From positions 558,001 to 622,000 of the forward strand of contig NZ_JACBZJ010000001.1 of NCBI RefSeq assembly GCF_013409305.1: a stretch of 64,000 bases of DNA, read 5' to 3'. Source of the stretch: Cellulomonas soli. GTDB taxonomy: Bacteria; Actinomycetota; Actinomycetes; Actinomycetales; Cellulomonadaceae. Below are positions 34,238 to 45,245 of the stretch, in pieces (within the stretch, counting starts at the first letter, position 1; every line of letters begins with the position of its first letter). Below the pieces are notes generated by a model that was not told where the DNA came from, did no database searches, and saw only the letters and a program-made list of their open reading frames with translations. The position numbers and the translations under genes were made by a program.

Positions 34238-34975
34238 TCAGGCCGTCAGGCCGAGCCGGGTCATCCGGCGGGTGTGCTCCGCCGTGAGCTCGCCGAAGAG
34301 CTTGGTGGGCGCCTGGTTCGCGGGTGCGGCGACCTCGGCGGGGACCACGGACGCCTGCGCGTCACCTGCGCCGCGACCGTCCGTGCCATCGGTGCCATCG
34401 GTGCCGTCCAGCAGGCGCACGAGCCCGGGCCGCTGCACCACGAGCCGCTGCACCACGCCGAGCGCCTCCCCCACGAGCCGACGCCCCCACAGCGCGAGCC
34501 GGGCGGACACCGCGGTGTCGGTGCCGGCTGCGTCGAGCTCGGCGACCGCCAGGTCGGCGTGCGAGGCGTCGTCGAGCACCTCGACGACGAGCGCGCGCGA
34601 GGTCTCGTCCAGACCCGCGGCGGCGAGCCGGCAGAAGTCGTCGGCGACGCCGTAACCGACGTACACCTTGAGCAGGCGCTCCCACCAGGTGCTCGGCTCG
34701 GTGCGGGCGTCGAAGTCGTCGAGCACGTGGTCGTAGGCACCCATCGCCGCGACCGGGTCGCCGCCGAGCTCGGCCACACGGGCCAGCACGCGGTCACGCC
34801 GGACGACGGCGGTGGAGGCGTACCGGCTGAGCTCCAGACGGTGCTCGAGGGTGGGCGCGAGGGCCGCGTCGGCGGCGAGCCGGGCGAACGCCAGGTGCTC
34901 GAGCTGGGCGACCAGGCCCAGCAGCTCGACGGCGTCGGCGGTCGCAGCGGCGGGCGCCGCAGAGCTCGAGGTCAT
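34238..34975 (-). CDS. Ferritin-like fold protein
   Basis: A 245-residue all-helical protein of the ferritin-like family typically found here in actinobacteria. Carboxylate residues in helices (LVAQLEHLAFARLAADA; DDFDARTEPSTWWERLLKVY; DDASHADLAVAELD) could supply an iron or diiron site, but I cannot place all ligands. A short GTDGTDGTDG repeat lies near residue 190. ATG 34975. Role in iron or tRNA modification unknown. Confidence 0.82.
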   Translation of the reverse strand: MTSSSAAPAAATADAVELLGLVAQLEHLAFARLAADAALAPTLEHRLELSRYASTAVVRRDRVLARVAELGGDPVAAMGAYDHVLDDFDARTEPSTWWERLLKVYVGYGVADDFCRLAAAGLDETSRALVVEVLDDASHADLAVAELDAAGTDTAVSARLALWGRRLVGEALGVVQRLVVQRPGLVRLLDGTDGTDGTDGRGAGDAQASVVPAEVAAPANQAPTKLFGELTAEHTRRMTRLGLTA

Positions 34976-35053
34976 CCCCGGATCGTAGCCCCGGACCTCC
35001 GGCCCCGACCTGCCCGGCCTGCGGGTCGCACCCGCCGCTGAAGGGCCGTCGGC

Positions 35054-35285
35054 TACCATGACCCCGTACATCGGTTGCCCGGTCGTCACGATCCTCAGGT
35101 CCACGACCACCTCGCGCAGCTCCTGACGAGCCATCGTCGGCGGCTGCGCGGCGAACTTCCACGATCGGCTGCCGGCCAACCTGCGTGGTGATGCCCTGCT
35201 GTCGCCCGGGACGGCCCGACACGTCGTCGGCCATCCGACGGCCCGACGGCGTGCGGCGCACCACCCTTCGCAGTGAAGAGTCACC
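35054..35285 (+). promoter_or_regulatory. Promoter and long 5' leader of the DEAD-box helicase gene
   Basis: TACCAT (35054-35059) is the best -10 in a 310-bp gap; it implies a leader of about 220 nt before the GTG. The leader contains GC-rich self-complementary stretches (for example CCGACGGCCCGACGG near 35215). No gene is supported inside. Long leaders before DEAD-box RNA helicase genes often carry temperature or autoregulatory control; that is inference. Confidence 0.4.
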
Positions 35286-36963
<1,678 letters not shown>

Positions 36964-36974
<11 letters not shown>

Positions 36975-38250
36975 GCACACCGACCGTGGCGGCCGGACCC
37001 GACGAGGGGACCGCTGCGCGTGGGCGACCGTAGGTCAGCCGACGCAGCAGCACCTCGAACGGTCCGCGCCGCCCGGCCCGGTCCAGCAGCACCGCGACAC
37101 CGATCGTGACGAGCCAGACGGTCACGGCGATCGCCGAGGCGGCCGCCGTGCCGATGCGGCCACCCAGGCCGAACCCCCACGCGCTGAGCAGCGGGGCGAG
37201 CATGACCGACTGCAGCAGGTAGCAGGTCATCGACCGCTGCCCCACGGCCGCCACGGCCCGGACGGGCGCAGGCGCCGACCGGCCCCGCCACCGCACGGCG
37301 ACGAGCGCGAACAGGCACACGTAGCCCAGGCCCATCACCAGTCCGGTGGCCTCGTGCACGAGCTCGAGCGCGAGGCGCGTCCGCGTGCCCGGCGTCCACA
37401 CCCCCGCCACGGCCAGCGCGTGCGGCGCGTTGCCCACGAGGTTCACCGCGAGCGCCCACAGCACCACCCGGCGCAGCCGGGCCACGTGGTCCTGCGGCCG
37501 GTCGAGCCACCCGGCGCCGTGCAGCGCCATGCCGACGATCACGGGGGCGACGAACACCATCAGGAGCCCGACACCCGCCGTCGACATCAGGGAGCCGATC
37601 AGACGCTCGACCGCGGACTCCAGGTAGCCGGCGGTGACCTGCGGGCCTGCGGCGTCCTCCGAGCCCGCGGACGAGGCGGCCATGAGCAGGTAGGTGGCCA
37701 TGCCGGTGACGAACGAGACCACGAACCACCGGCGCAGCACGACCGACCGACGCCCGACGAGCATGAGCGCGACCAGCCCGGTGACCCCGTAGGGCGCGAG
37801 GATGTCGCCGTTGAACAGCAGCGTGGCGTGCAGGGTCCCGAGGGCCACGAGCCACCAGCTGCGTCGTCGCAGCAGGCGGCGCACGGCCTTCGGCTCGGTG
37901 CCCCGCGCCAGGGCCCGTGAGGCCATCATGGCCAGGCCGTAGCCGTAGAGGATCGCGAACATGGGCCGGGACCTGTCGTCCACGAACCACGCGACGACGG
38001 CGTCGACCACGTGGTCGAGCGTGGAGCCGTCGACGGGGCGGTGCCCGTAGCCGGTCGGACCGCCGTAGAGGTAGCCCCAGACGTTCGCGACGGCGATGAA
38101 CAGCAGCATCATGCCGCGCGCGAGGTCGGGCGCCAGGTTCCGCTGCGCGAGGGGCAGCGGGACGGGGACGGCCGGGGCCGACGACGGCGCCGCAGGTGGC
38201 GGGGGCAGCAGTGACAGCTGGGTCGGCTCGATGCCGGCAGAATCGGACAT
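36964..38250 (-). CDS. DUF418 membrane protein
   Basis: A 428-residue polytopic protein with about ten membrane helices. DUF418 hallmarks (RGMMLLFIAVANVW near the first helix, FVDDRSRPMFAILYGYG, a C-terminal GQRSMTCYLLQSV) are visible. A proline-rich cytoplasmic N-terminus precedes helix 1. ATG 38250 lies 7 nt after TAGCGT (leaderless). DUF418 proteins may be acyltransferase- or transport-related; function unknown. Confidence 0.85.
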
Positions 38251-38304
38251 GCCCCGCACGCTAGGGCCCTGACCTGCACAAACGCATCGGGGACGCCCCT
38301 GACC

Positions 38305-38327
38305 TCACCCCTGAGGGCCAGGGGTGA
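38305..38327 (-). terminator. Terminator downstream of marC
   Basis: Perfect 9-bp stem TCACCCCTG/CAGGGGTGA with a 5-nt loop, 22 bp beyond the MarC stop. A second, overlapping pairing (CTCAGGGGTCACCCC) is possible. Confidence 0.7.
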
Positions 38328-38348
38328 CCCCTGAGCCCCCGGTCGGGG

Positions 38349-38969
38349 TCAGGCGGTCTGCACGAACGCGATGACGGCGTCGGCGACCATCTGCACGGCG
38401 ATCGCGGCGAGCAGCAGACCCGCGACCCGGGTGACCAGGGTCGTCCCCGACTCCCCGAGCACGCGGTGGATGAGCCCCGCGAACCGCATGGCCAGGTAGA
38501 GGCAGACGTGCACGGCCAGGATCGCCAGCGCGATCGCCACCCAGGCGTCGGCGTGGTCGGCCTGCTTGACGTAGACCATGGTCGCGACGATCGCGCCCGG
38601 ACCGGCCAGCAGCGGCGTGCCCAGCGGCACGAGCGCGACGTTGACCTTGCCGTTGCCGGACGGCTGCGCCTCCTCCATCTTGCCGGTCAGCAGCTCCATC
38701 GCGACGAGCAGCAGCAGGAGCCCGCCGGACGCCTGCAGCGCGGGCAGCGAGATGTGCATGTACTGCAGCAGCTGCTGACCGAACAGCGCGAACACGACGA
38801 TGACGCCGAACGCGACGAGGATCGCCTGACGGGCGGCCCGGTTGCGCTGCTTGCGGCTCATCGCCCCGGTCAGGCCGAGGAAGATCGGGACCGTTCCGGG
38901 CGGGTCCATGATCACGAAGAGGGTGATGAAGACCGAGGTGAACAGACGGACGTCGAGCAGGTCGCTCAC
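38349..38969 (-). CDS. MarC-family membrane protein
   Basis: A 206-residue protein with six membrane segments (first: LFTSVFITLFVIMDPPGTVPIF in shortened view; DPPGTVPIFL is the family signature, and GTPLLAGPGAI follows in the second half). MarC proteins were once linked to multiple antibiotic resistance but have no proven transport role. GTG 38969 overlaps the PHP gene stop by 4 bp (GTGA), so the two are co-translated. Confidence 0.88.
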   Translation of the reverse strand: MSDLLDVRLFTSVFITLFVIMDPPGTVPIFLGLTGAMSRKQRNRAARQAILVAFGVIVVFALFGQQLLQYMHISLPALQASGGLLLLLVAMELLTGKMEEAQPSGNGKVNVALVPLGTPLLAGPGAIVATMVYVKQADHADAWVAIALAILAVHVCLYLAMRFAGLIHRVLGESGTTLVTRVAGLLLAAIAVQMVADAVIAFVQTA

Positions 38970-39808
38970 GACCGGATCACCTCCACGCTTCCTTGCTCGT
39001 CGATGGCCGTCAGGACGGCCGGGGCCGTCAGATTCTCCCCCAACCTGTTGGCCTTTCCTGCACCGTGGTAGTCGCTCGAGCCCGTGACGAGCAGCCCGAG
39101 GCGTTCGGCGATCGCCGCCAGCCGTGCGCGCTGGGCCTCGTCGTGGTCGCGGTGGTAGACCTCGAGGCCCGCCAGCCCGGCCTCGGCGAGCTCGTCGAAG
39201 ACCCGGTCGGCGACGACACGCCCCCGCCCGTCGGCACCCGGGTGGGCGAACACGGGGACCCCGCCGGCCGCCCGGACCGCCTGCACGGCCACGACCGCCT
39301 CGGGTGCGTGGTGCGGCACGTGGTAGCGCCCGCGCGAGGCCAGCAGGTGCACGAAGGCGGCGTCCCTGTCGGGCACGACGCCGCGGGCGACGAGCGCGTC
39401 GGCGATGTGCGGACGACCCACGACCACGGCGTCCTGCGACTGCTCGAGGACGTCCTGCCAGGTGATCGGGTGGTCGGCGGCGAGCCGTTCGACGATCTGC
39501 CGGGCACGGTCCAGCCGCGCGCGCCGCGTGCGGTCCAGCTCGGCGAGCAGCGCGGGGTGCGTCGGGTCCTGGAGGTAGGACAGCAGGTGGATCGAGATGC
39601 CGCGCGACCGGGCCGACACCTCCGTGCCGCGCACCAGGGCGATGCCGTGGGCCCGTGCGGCGACCGCCGCCTCGTCCCAGCCCGCCGTCGTGTCGTGGTC
39701 GGTCAGCGCGACGACGTCCAGCCCGGCGGCCGCCGCGGCGGCGACGACGTCCGCCGGTGCGTCGGTGCCGTCGGAGGCCGAGGAGTGGGTGTGGAGGTCG
39801 ATACGCAC
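38966..39808 (-). CDS. PHP-domain phosphoesterase
   Basis: A 280-residue metal-dependent phosphoesterase. Metal ligands are visible in DLHTHSSASDG (residues 4-14), LTDHDTTAGW, GTEVSARSRG, VFAHPGADGRG and SSDYHGAGK. Members cleave 3',5'-nucleoside bisphosphates or histidinol phosphate; the YciV/TrpH-like set is closest in pattern. GTG 39808 follows TACCGT by 6 nt (leaderless). First gene of an operon with marC. Confidence 0.9.
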   Translation of the reverse strand: MRIDLHTHSSASDGTDAPADVVAAAAAAGLDVVALTDHDTTAGWDEAAVAARAHGIALVRGTEVSARSRGISIHLLSYLQDPTHPALLAELDRTRRARLDRARQIVERLAADHPITWQDVLEQSQDAVVVGRPHIADALVARGVVPDRDAAFVHLLASRGRYHVPHHAPEAVVAVQAVRAAGGVPVFAHPGADGRGRVVADRVFDELAEAGLAGLEVYHRDHDEAQRARLAAIAERLGLLVTGSSDYHGAGKANRLGENLTAPAVLTAIDEQGSVEVIRS

Positions 39809-39869
39809 CGGCCCACGGTAACGGGGCTCACGCTCCCGCCCACGTGGGCGACGGTGGGAAGATGGCCCG

Positions 39870-41405
39870 ATGACCCAGGACGACACCAGCACCCCGCGCA
39901 CGCCCGACGACGAGCAGTCGCTGGCGAGCCGGGGCCAGAACCGGTCGCAGCGCCCGACGTCCTCCACGTTCGTCGACTTCGTCACCTCGGGCTGGGGCGA
40001 GCGTGCCGCCACCGGCACCGAGCGCTCCGCTGCGGCCGACCACACGGCGGCCCGGCGCTCGCGGCTGTCGGCGCAGTTCCCGGGCGAGCGGCTCGTGGTG
40101 CCCGCCGGGACGTTCCGGGTGCGGTCCAACGACACCGACCACCGGTTCCGCCCGCACTCGGCGTTCGCGCACCTGACCGGCCTGGGCATGGAGCAGGAGC
40201 CCGACGCCGTGCTGGTGCTGCACCCGGTCGAGGACGGCACGGGTGACGACGGGTCCGCGCACCACGCCGTGCTGTACATGCGTCCGCTGGCCGGTCGCGA
40301 CACGGTCGAGTTCTTCTCCGACTCCCGCTACGGCGAGTTCTGGGTCGGCGCCCGCCCGACGCTCGAGGACCTCGAGACGCTCACCGGCATCAGCACCGCG
40401 CACCTGGACGGCCTGCGGGACGCGATCGCCAAGGACGCGGGCGAGGACGGCGTGCAGGTGCGCGTCGTGCCAGGGGTCGACGAGAGCGTCGAGGCGGTCG
40501 TCGAGGAGATCCGGCAGACCGAGGCCGCGGGCGAGCGCGACGAGAAGCTCGCGGAGGCCCTGTCCGAGCTGCGCCTGCTCAAGGACGCGTGGGAGGTCGA
40601 GCAGCTGCGGCTCGCGGTCGACACCACGATCGACGGCTTCGAGAAGGTCGTCCGGGCTCTGCCGGACGCGCTCGTGCACCGACGCGGCGAACGGGTCATC
40701 GAGGGCACGTTCCTGGGCCACGCCCGGCTCGAGGGCAACGACGTGGGCTACGAGACGATCGCCGCGGCGGGCGAGCACGCGACAACGCTGCACTGGACCG
40801 ACAACGACGGCCTGGTGACCTCCGGTCAGCTCGTCCTGGTCGACGCCGGCGTGGAGGTCGACTCGCTCTACACGGCCGACGTGACCCGCACGCTGCCCGT
40901 CGACGGCACGTTCACCGAGGTGCAGCGCCGCATCTACCAGGCCGTGCTCGACGCCGCCGACGCCGCGTTCGCGGTCGCCGTGCCCGGGTCGCGGTTCAGC
41001 GACGTGCACGCCGCAGCGATGCAGGTGATCGCCGACCGCCTCGCGCAGTGGGGCCTGCTCCCGGTGACGGCCGAGGAGTCGCTGCAGCCGGACAACCAGC
41101 ACCACCGCCGCTGGATGGTGCACGGCACGAGCCACCACCTGGGCCTGGACGTGCACGACTGCGCACAGGCCCGCAAGGAGCTCTACCTCGACGCGATCAT
41201 CGAACCCGGCATGGTGTTCACGATCGAGCCGGGCCTGTACTTCAAGTCGGACGACCTGCTCGTGCCCGAGGAGTTCCGGGGCATCGGCGTGCGCATCGAG
41301 GACGACGTGCTGGTGACGGCCGACGGGAACGTGAACCTGTCGGGCGCGCTGCCGCGTGACCCGGACGCGGTCGAGGCGTGGATGGCCGGGCTGCTGGGTC
41401 GCTGA
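39870..41405 (+). CDS. Xaa-Pro aminopeptidase (aminopeptidase P, M24B)
   Basis: A 511-residue peptidase removing N-terminal residues before proline. N-terminal creatinase-like domain (40-250) precedes the pita-bread domain with metal ligands in LVDAGVEVDSLYTADVTR, HGTSHHLG, TIEPGLY and RIEDDVLV. About 40 extra hydrophilic residues at the N-terminus are probably disordered. ATG 39870 follows GAAGAT by 6 nt, consistent with a leaderless message. Confidence 0.93.
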   Translation: MTQDDTSTPRTPDDEQSLASRGQNRSQRPTSSTFVDFVTSGWGERAATGTERSAAADHTAARRSRLSAQFPGERLVVPAGTFRVRSNDTDHRFRPHSAFAHLTGLGMEQEPDAVLVLHPVEDGTGDDGSAHHAVLYMRPLAGRDTVEFFSDSRYGEFWVGARPTLEDLETLTGISTAHLDGLRDAIAKDAGEDGVQVRVVPGVDESVEAVVEEIRQTEAAGERDEKLAEALSELRLLKDAWEVEQLRLAVDTTIDGFEKVVRALPDALVHRRGERVIEGTFLGHARLEGNDVGYETIAAAGEHATTLHWTDNDGLVTSGQLVLVDAGVEVDSLYTADVTRTLPVDGTFTEVQRRIYQAVLDAADAAFAVAVPGSRFSDVHAAAMQVIADRLAQWGLLPVTAEESLQPDNQHHRRWMVHGTSHHLGLDVHDCAQARKELYLDAIIEPGMVFTIEPGLYFKSDDLLVPEEFRGIGVRIEDDVLVTADGNVNLSGALPRDPDAVEAWMAGLLGR

Positions 41406-41427
41406 CCCGGTCCGCTCCCGGCCGTCG

Positions 41428-42036
41428 TCAGCCGACGAGCCGTCCGACGAGGGCGCGCACCCGTTGAGCGTCGAACGGCTCGGTCGACAGCACGGTGTGC
41501 AGCACGAGCCCCTCGACGACCGCGTCGAGCGCGCGGGCGGAGGTCGGGTCGACGTGCTGCTCGAGCGCACGCCGGCTGCGCTGCATCCAGGCCTGCGTGA
41601 GCTGACGGAACTCGGGTCGTCGGGCGGCGAGCGCGTACAGCTCGAGCGCGAGCACGAGGTCGCGCGGGTGCTCGACGGTCTCCTCGCACACGAGGCGGGC
41701 GATCCGGTCGGCGACGTCACCCCCGGCGGACTGCGCCATCGACGCCTCGTACCGGGTGGCCGCGGCGTCGGCGTGCCGTTCGAACGCGAGCCGCAGCACC
41801 TCGTCGAGGTCGGCGAAGTGGTAGGTCATCGAGCCGAGCGGCACGTCGGCCGCGGCGGCGACCCGTCGGTGGGTGGTGCCGGCGACGCCGTGCTCGGCGA
41901 TGACGTCGAGCGCGGCGTCGAGGATGCGGTCGCGACGACCGGGGTCGTGCCGCCGCGCGGCCCGCGCGGGCCGGGCCACGGGGGCGTCGCCGGGGCCCTC
42001 ACCCACGGGAGCGTCGCTCGCGGGGCCCTCGCTCAC
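41428..42036 (-). CDS. TetR-family regulator co-transcribed with an acetyltransferase
   Basis: A 202-residue regulator. HTH in RILDAALDVIAEHG and THRRVAAAADVPLGSMTYHF; C-terminal ligand domain includes EHPRDLVLALELYALAARR. GTG 42036 overlaps the acetyltransferase stop by 4 bp (GTGA). A perfect palindrome over the operon start is the obvious binding site, so autorepression with derepression by a small ligand is likely. The N-terminal 25 residues are an alanine-rich extension. Confidence 0.88.
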   Translation of the reverse strand: MSEGPASDAPVGEGPGDAPVARPARAARRHDPGRRDRILDAALDVIAEHGVAGTTHRRVAAAADVPLGSMTYHFADLDEVLRLAFERHADAAATRYEASMAQSAGGDVADRIARLVCEETVEHPRDLVLALELYALAARRPEFRQLTQAWMQRSRRALEQHVDPTSARALDAVVEGLVLHTVLSTEPFDAQRVRALVGRLVG

Positions 42037-42611
42037 GGGGTCACGGTTCGGACGACCCGGGCCGGGTTGCCCACCGCGACGACGTTCGCGGGCAGGTCCC
42101 GGGTGACGACGGACCCTGCGCCGACGACCGTGTTCTCGCCGATGGTCACGCCGGGGCAGACGATCACGCCGCCGCCGAGCCAGACGTTGTCACCGATGAC
42201 GATCGGCCGGGCGGCCTCCCACTTGGCGCGGCGCGGCTCGGGCTCGACCGGGTGCGTCGGGGTGAGCAGCTGGACGTGCGGCCCGATCTGCACGTCGTCG
42301 CCGATGGTGATGGGCGCGACGTCGAGCGCGGTGAGACCGAAGTTCGCGAAGCAGCGGGCCCCGACGGTGATCTGCGTGCCGTAGTCCACGAAGAACGGGG
42401 GCCGGATCTCGGTGCCCTCCCCCACCGAGCCGAGCAGCTCGCTCAGCAGCCGGCGGCGCAGCGGACCCTGCCGCACCGTGGTGGCGTTGAAGGCGTCCAT
42501 CAGGTCGAGGGCGCGGGCGTTGGCCTCGCCGAGCTCGGGGTCGTCCGCGAGGTAGAGGTCGCCCGCGAGCATGCGCTCGCGCATGGATCGGGTGTCGTCG
42601 GTCGTCGTCAT
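42033..42611 (-). CDS. Maltose/galactoside O-acetyltransferase-like enzyme (LbH fold)
   Basis: A 192-residue hexapeptide-repeat acetyltransferase that would use acetyl-CoA on a sugar or similar acceptor. N-terminal Mac domain (MRERMLAGDLYLADDPEL), left-handed beta-helix repeats (ITIGDDVQIGPHVQL, IVIGDNVWLGGGVIV, GVTIGENTVVGAGSVV) and catalytic-region HPVEPEPRR are present. ATG 42611 lies within the operator palindrome. First gene of the operon with tetR. Confidence 0.9.
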   Translation of the reverse strand: MTTTDDTRSMRERMLAGDLYLADDPELGEANARALDLMDAFNATTVRQGPLRRRLLSELLGSVGEGTEIRPPFFVDYGTQITVGARCFANFGLTALDVAPITIGDDVQIGPHVQLLTPTHPVEPEPRRAKWEAARPIVIGDNVWLGGGVIVCPGVTIGENTVVGAGSVVTRDLPANVVAVGNPARVVRTVTP

Positions 42612-42628
42612 GTGTACAAACGTACACA
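42611..42628. promoter_or_regulatory. 18-bp palindromic operator overlapping the acetyltransferase start
   Basis: TGTGTAC-AAAC-GTACACA, perfect 7-bp arms with a 4-bp centre. It starts at the first base of the start codon, so a bound repressor would block transcription initiation or the 5' end of the mRNA directly. Confidence 0.75.
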
Positions 42629-42680
42629 ACGGAGCGGTCCGCGGTGCCGGAACGGCCGACGACCCGGGGTGCGCGAGAGG

Positions 42681-43244
42681 TCAGTCGTGCGGCTCGGCAG
42701 GCGGCGCGGGCGGCGCGGGCTGTGCAGGCGGCGTGGGCACTGCCGCACCCCACACCGACGTCACCCCACCCACCTGCGCGAGCAGCTGCCGCGCCGCGTT
42801 CGCCTTCTCGGACCGGCACAGCACCGAGTACGTCGCCGCCACGATCTGGCTGGAGGACGTGAAGTCCCGCTTGCCGCCGGAGAACGAGTACGTGACCACC
42901 GAGAGGATCAGCCCGAACGCCCCGCCGATGAGGATCGCCGCCGGCAGCAACGAGTTCGACCCCGGCGAGGAGAACAAGCTGAGCAGCAGCCCGACGAACA
43001 GGCCGAACCACGCCCCGGACAGGAACCCGCCGAGCGCGGCGCGCGGGTACGACAGCCGACCCGTCACGCGCTCGACCATGCGCAGGTCGGTGCCGACGAT
43101 CGTGACCAGCTGCACCGGGAACTGGTGGTCGGCCAGGTGGTCGACGGCCTTCTGCGCCTCGAGGTAGGTGCCGTAGACCGCCACCGTCTCGCCCTGCGGC
43201 AGCGTGGGGGCCTTGGGGACGCGGGTGGTTCCGGAGAACGCCAT
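42681..43244 (-). CDS. General stress protein (YflT/GSP17M-like) with two membrane helices
   Basis: A 187-residue protein. N-terminal GSP-like domain (GETVAVYGTYLEAQKAVDHL) with adjacent valine-rich strands, then two hydrophobic helices (about 80-105 and 115-135) and a cytoplasmic end with a proline/alanine-rich tail (PPAQPAPPAPPAEPHD). ATG 43244. Divergent from the MgtE-N/CBS gene. Function unknown, stress linkage by family name only. Confidence 0.8.
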   Translation of the reverse strand: MAFSGTTRVPKAPTLPQGETVAVYGTYLEAQKAVDHLADHQFPVQLVTIVGTDLRMVERVTGRLSYPRAALGGFLSGAWFGLFVGLLLSLFSSPGSNSLLPAAILIGGAFGLILSVVTYSFSGGKRDFTSSSQIVAATYSVLCRSEKANAARQLLAQVGGVTSVWGAAVPTPPAQPAPPAPPAEPHD

Positions 43245-43314
43245 GCCCTCGATCCTCTCCCAGGTCAGCGTGGGGCGCCATCCTCCTGCCGACCGCGCGT
43301 CTAGGCTGACGCCC

Positions 43315-44613
43315 GTGAGCAGCGTCGGGAGCAGGGTCTTCGTCGCGCGCCTCGCCGGGACCACCGTGTTCGACCCCCTGGGCGACCAGGTCGGGCGGGT
43401 GCGCGACGTCGTCGTGCTCGTGCGGCCGAAGGGTGCGCCGAGGGCGGTCGGCCTCGTCGTGGAGGTGCCCGGCCGGCGACGCGTGTTCCTGCCGCTCACC
43501 CGCGTGACGGCGGTCGACGCCGGCCAGGTGATCTCGACCGGCCTGGTCAACATGCGCAGGTTCGAGCAGCGCGTGCACGAGACCCTCGTCGTCGGCGAGC
43601 TGCTGGACCGCACGGTCGAGCTGGTCGACGGCTCCGGGGCCGGCTCGGTCGAGGACGTCGCGATCGAGCTGCAGCGCAACGGCGACTGGGTCGTGACCAA
43701 GGTCTTCGTGCGCCGCAAGACCCCCGGCAAGTCCGGTCTGCTGCGTCGCCGCGGCGAGACCGTGCTCGTCGACGTCGGTGCGGTCACCGGCCTGGCGCGT
43801 GCCTCGGCCGCGCAGGGTGCCGAGCTGCTGCTCGCCCAGTACGAGGACCTCAAGCCGGCGGACCTGGCCGACGTGCTGCACGACCTGGGCACGACCCGCC
43901 GTCTCGAGGTCGCCACCGCCCTGGACAACGAGCGCCTCGCGGACGTGCTCGAGGAGCTGCCCGAGGACGACCAGGTGGCGATCCTGCAGGGCCTGGAGAT
44001 GACGCGTGCGGCCGACGTCCTCGAGGCGATGCAGCCCGACGACGCGGCCGACCTGCTCGGTGAGCTGCCCGACGAGCAGGCCGCCGAGCTCCTCGAGCTC
44101 ATGGAGCCCGAGGAGGCGCGCGACGTGCGCCGCCTGCTGGCCTACGAGGACAACACCGCCGGCGGTCTCATGACCACCGAGCCGGTGATCCTCGGCCCCG
44201 AGACGCCGATCGCGGCAGCCCTGGCGCACGTGCGCCGCCAGGACCTGGCCCCGGCATTGGCCTCCATGGTCTTCGTCGCCCGGCCACCCCTGGAGACGCC
44301 GACCGGTCGGTTCATCGGCGTGGTGCACCTGCAGCGGATGCTGCGCGAGCCCCCGCACGAGGCCATCGGGGCGATCGTCGACACCGACATCGAGGCGATC
44401 ACGGTCGAGACCCCGCTGCTGAGCGTCACCCGCCAGCTGGCGACCTACAACCTGCTCGCCCTGCCGGTGGTCGACTCCGAGAAGCGGCTGCTCGGCGCGG
44501 TGTCGGTCGACGACGTGCTCGACCACCTGCTGCCCGAGGACTGGCGCGAGACCGACGAGGACGACGCACCGGTGGTGACGGCGCCCCCGACGACCGGAGG
44601 CGGCCGTGGCTGA
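43315..44613 (+). CDS. MgtE N-domain/CBS protein (magnesium-transporter regulatory domain without channel)
   Basis: A 432-residue soluble protein. PRC-barrel-like start (about 1-75), MgtE-N superhelix (LKPADLADVLHDLG, LADVLEELPEDDQ and ADLLGELPDEQAAELL repeats, about 180-280), then a pair of CBS domains (GGLMTTEPVILGPE; LLSVTRQLATYNLLALPVV). The membrane channel of MgtE is missing. GTG 43315 lies 7 nt after TAGGCT (leaderless). The next gene is a two-helix DUF1003 protein that overlaps its stop, a conserved pair; together they may form or regulate a divalent-cation system. Confidence 0.88.
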   Translation: MSSVGSRVFVARLAGTTVFDPLGDQVGRVRDVVVLVRPKGAPRAVGLVVEVPGRRRVFLPLTRVTAVDAGQVISTGLVNMRRFEQRVHETLVVGELLDRTVELVDGSGAGSVEDVAIELQRNGDWVVTKVFVRRKTPGKSGLLRRRGETVLVDVGAVTGLARASAAQGAELLLAQYEDLKPADLADVLHDLGTTRRLEVATALDNERLADVLEELPEDDQVAILQGLEMTRAADVLEAMQPDDAADLLGELPDEQAAELLELMEPEEARDVRRLLAYEDNTAGGLMTTEPVILGPETPIAAALAHVRRQDLAPALASMVFVARPPLETPTGRFIGVVHLQRMLREPPHEAIGAIVDTDIEAITVETPLLSVTRQLATYNLLALPVVDSEKRLLGAVSVDDVLDHLLPEDWRETDEDDAPVVTAPPTTGGGRG

Positions 44614-45184
44614 GCGCCTGGACACCCCGCGCCTGTCGCGGCGCAAGATCCTGCCGCCGTTCTTCTCCGACCGTGACGCGTTCGGCAAGATCTCCGAGTC
44701 GATCGCACGGTTCATGGGCACGCCGCGGTTCATCCTCTGGCTGACCATGTTCTGCCTCGTGTGGATCAGCTGGAACGCCTGGGGACCGGAGGCGCTGCGC
44801 TTCGACAAGGCCGCCAACGGCTTCACTGCGCTGACCCTCATGCTGTCGCTGCAGGCCTCGTACGCCGCGCCGCTGATCCTGCTCGCGCAGAACCGGCAGA
44901 CCGACCGCGACCGCGTCACCGCCGAGCAGGACCGGCAGCGGGCCGAGCGGAACCTCGCGGACACCGAGTTCCTCGCCCGGGAGATGGCCTCGCTGCGCAT
45001 CGCCCTGTCCGAGGTCGCCACGCGCGACTTCGTGCGCTCCGAGCTGCGCAACCTGCTGGAGGACCTGGCCGAGGAGCGTGAGGCGGTCCGCGGCACACCA
45101 CGGGAGACGCCGCGCGACCTCGGCGGCACGAACGGCCGGGACGACGGGCACGACGAGCGGGCCCCGGGGCCGACCGACCGCTGA
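44606..45184 (+). CDS. DUF1003 membrane protein
   Basis: A 192-residue protein with two membrane helices (FILWLTMFCLVWISW; FTALTLMLSLQASYAAPLILL) followed by a charged helix (QTDRDRVTAEQDRQRAERN), the DUF1003 pattern. GTG 44606 overlaps the stop of the MgtE-N/CBS gene by 8 bp, so the pair is coupled. The C-terminus is Gly/Asp-rich. Physical partnership with the CBS protein is plausible. Confidence 0.88.
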   Translation: MAERLDTPRLSRRKILPPFFSDRDAFGKISESIARFMGTPRFILWLTMFCLVWISWNAWGPEALRFDKAANGFTALTLMLSLQASYAAPLILLAQNRQTDRDRVTAEQDRQRAERNLADTEFLAREMASLRIALSEVATRDFVRSELRNLLEDLAEEREAVRGTPRETPRDLGGTNGRDDGHDERAPGPTDR

Positions 45185-45221
45185 GTCGACCGACCGCCGA
45201 GCCGACCGGGTCGGCGCCGAG

Positions 45222-45245
45222 CCCGCAGGACGGCACGCCTGCGGG
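45222..45245 (+). terminator. Terminator after the DUF1003 gene
   Basis: Perfect 8-bp stem CCCGCAGG/CCTGCGGG with an 8-nt loop, 37 bp past the stop. Confidence 0.6.
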
